Assembly (NCBI RefSeq): GCF_013373865.1 | Contig: NC_050477.1 | Location: forward strand, 8,480,722 to 8,544,721 | DNA from: Monomorium pharaonis | Taxonomy: Eukaryota > Arthropoda > Insecta > Hymenoptera > Formicidae | DNA: 64,000 bases | Reading direction: 5' to 3' | Part shown: positions 63,401-64,000 of the stretch, in pieces | Layout: each line of letters begins with the position of its first letter | Numbering within the stretch: position 1 is the first letter of the stretch | Position numbers and translations under genes: made by a program | Notes under the pieces: generated by a model | The model's database searches: none | Seen by the model: the letters and a program-made list of their open reading frames with translations, nothing else | What the model was told of the DNA's origin: nothing

Positions 63401-64000
63401 CGGTGTATACGCGATGCACATGACCGCCGTCCGTGTAATGGCCTGTGAGAAACCATCGTTGTGCTGCGGAGATACAACGCGAGTAGAAGAGTGGTGCCTC
63501 TTCTTCCCGCATGGTGTGGTATCTACCGCCGTCGCGTCGTCTCTTCGAGAACGGACTCCTCTGAAAAAGACGTCAAGAGAGACGTCTATCCCCGGCAGGC
63601 ACGCAGGGTCTCCTCCGCCGTCTTCTCCTTTCGCTTTTAATCTGCATTGCCTCCACCCCATCTACCGGAAAAGGTAGCCGATCGTTTGCGATACTCCTTG
63701 CCGATCCTTCTTTTGCTTGGTAGAATTTACACTTTTTCTGATTTAATTGATATTATTTTAAATTTATTACTTTTTTCACTTTAATTACAGAAAGTTAAAT
63801 TTTTTCTTAATTTAAATTAAATGTGGCATAAACTGAATTCTAGATTACAGAGAAATTAATGCACTTTTGTTTCATTTTTCGTTACATGGATTATTCATAT
63901 CCATTCATCTGCACGATGCAGACGAAGAGAATATTCAGCAAAATTAGGTATTAAAGACAATCAGTATAGAGATCGCTTCATTAGCTAATGCACTCTCTAG
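60427..64000. other. Right end of the window, CpG-rich patches, no confident gene
   Basis: CpG-rich segments at about 60.95-61.4 kb, 61.8-62.6 kb and 62.9-63.7 kb alternate with AT-rich DNA. A CT microsatellite lies at 63326-63351. A minus-strand open frame ending exactly at a strong donor (62062) is described as a candidate first exon among the findings. Other open frames run through purine/pyrimidine tracts and show no family features. Confidence 0.4.
63326..63351. repeat. (CT)n microsatellite
   Basis: About 13 uninterrupted CT dinucleotides near the right edge of the window. Confidence 0.95.

Noticed and set aside
62911..63677. Open frames of 150 and 168 codons on opposite strands at the right edge
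   Set aside because: They overlap each other and run through the CT microsatellite; no recognisable domain or splice context.

Overview
This is eukaryotic, almost certainly insect, nuclear DNA, most likely from an ant or another hymenopteran. The evidence is five intron-containing genes with conserved animal orthologues, very dense GA/CT, TA and TG microsatellites, CpG-rich blocks alternating with AT-rich blocks, small foldback DNA elements, and a short run of the insect telomere motif TTAGG. The order-level assignment is inference. No operon, CRISPR array, phage or bacterial gene is present, and I found no coherent undescribed system.

Layout. (1) 64-3946, minus strand: the 3' coding part of a heparan sulfate 3-O-sulfotransferase of the HS3ST5 / Drosophila Hs3st-A type. 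It includes a small upstream coding exon at 3849-3946 that has no long ORF of its own and was recognised from its splice sites and reading phase. (2) 3947-about 30,500: no convincing coding exon, only microsatellites, a CpG-rich block near 17.2-18.0 kb and an AT-rich block near 21.9-28.5 kb. It is probably 5' intron/UTR territory of the sulfotransferase. (3) 30,510-31,290: a CpG-rich block with a good minus-strand splice donor, followed by a short Harbinger-like MITE. (4) 32,471-35,830, plus strand: a complete PPM1G-type PP2C phosphatase in six exons. (5) 35.8-42.5 kb: an AT-rich intergenic stretch with three inverted-repeat elements. (6) 42,583-44,295, minus strand: a BACURD (KCTD10/KCTD13/TNFAIP1) BTB protein, head-to-head with IFT20 on the plus strand (44,818-46,036). 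(7) 48,254-48,974, plus strand: a TMEM234 homologue. (8) 50,931-55,326, minus strand: five phase-compatible exons of a Ser/Arg-rich protein I do not recognise, with two GWFK-basic motifs. Its 5' end lies further right or outside the window. (9) 55.3-64 kb: mostly non-coding repeats and CpG-rich patches, possibly holding upstream exons of that gene.

The genes have unrelated housekeeping or cell-surface roles: Golgi sulfation, nuclear dephosphorylation, Cullin-3 adaptor, ciliary transport, small membrane protein. I see no functional cluster. The only evident regulatory arrangement is the divergent BACURD/IFT20 pair, whose start codons are about 520 bp apart. All exon boundaries were read by eye from GT/AG sites and phase, without transcript evidence.
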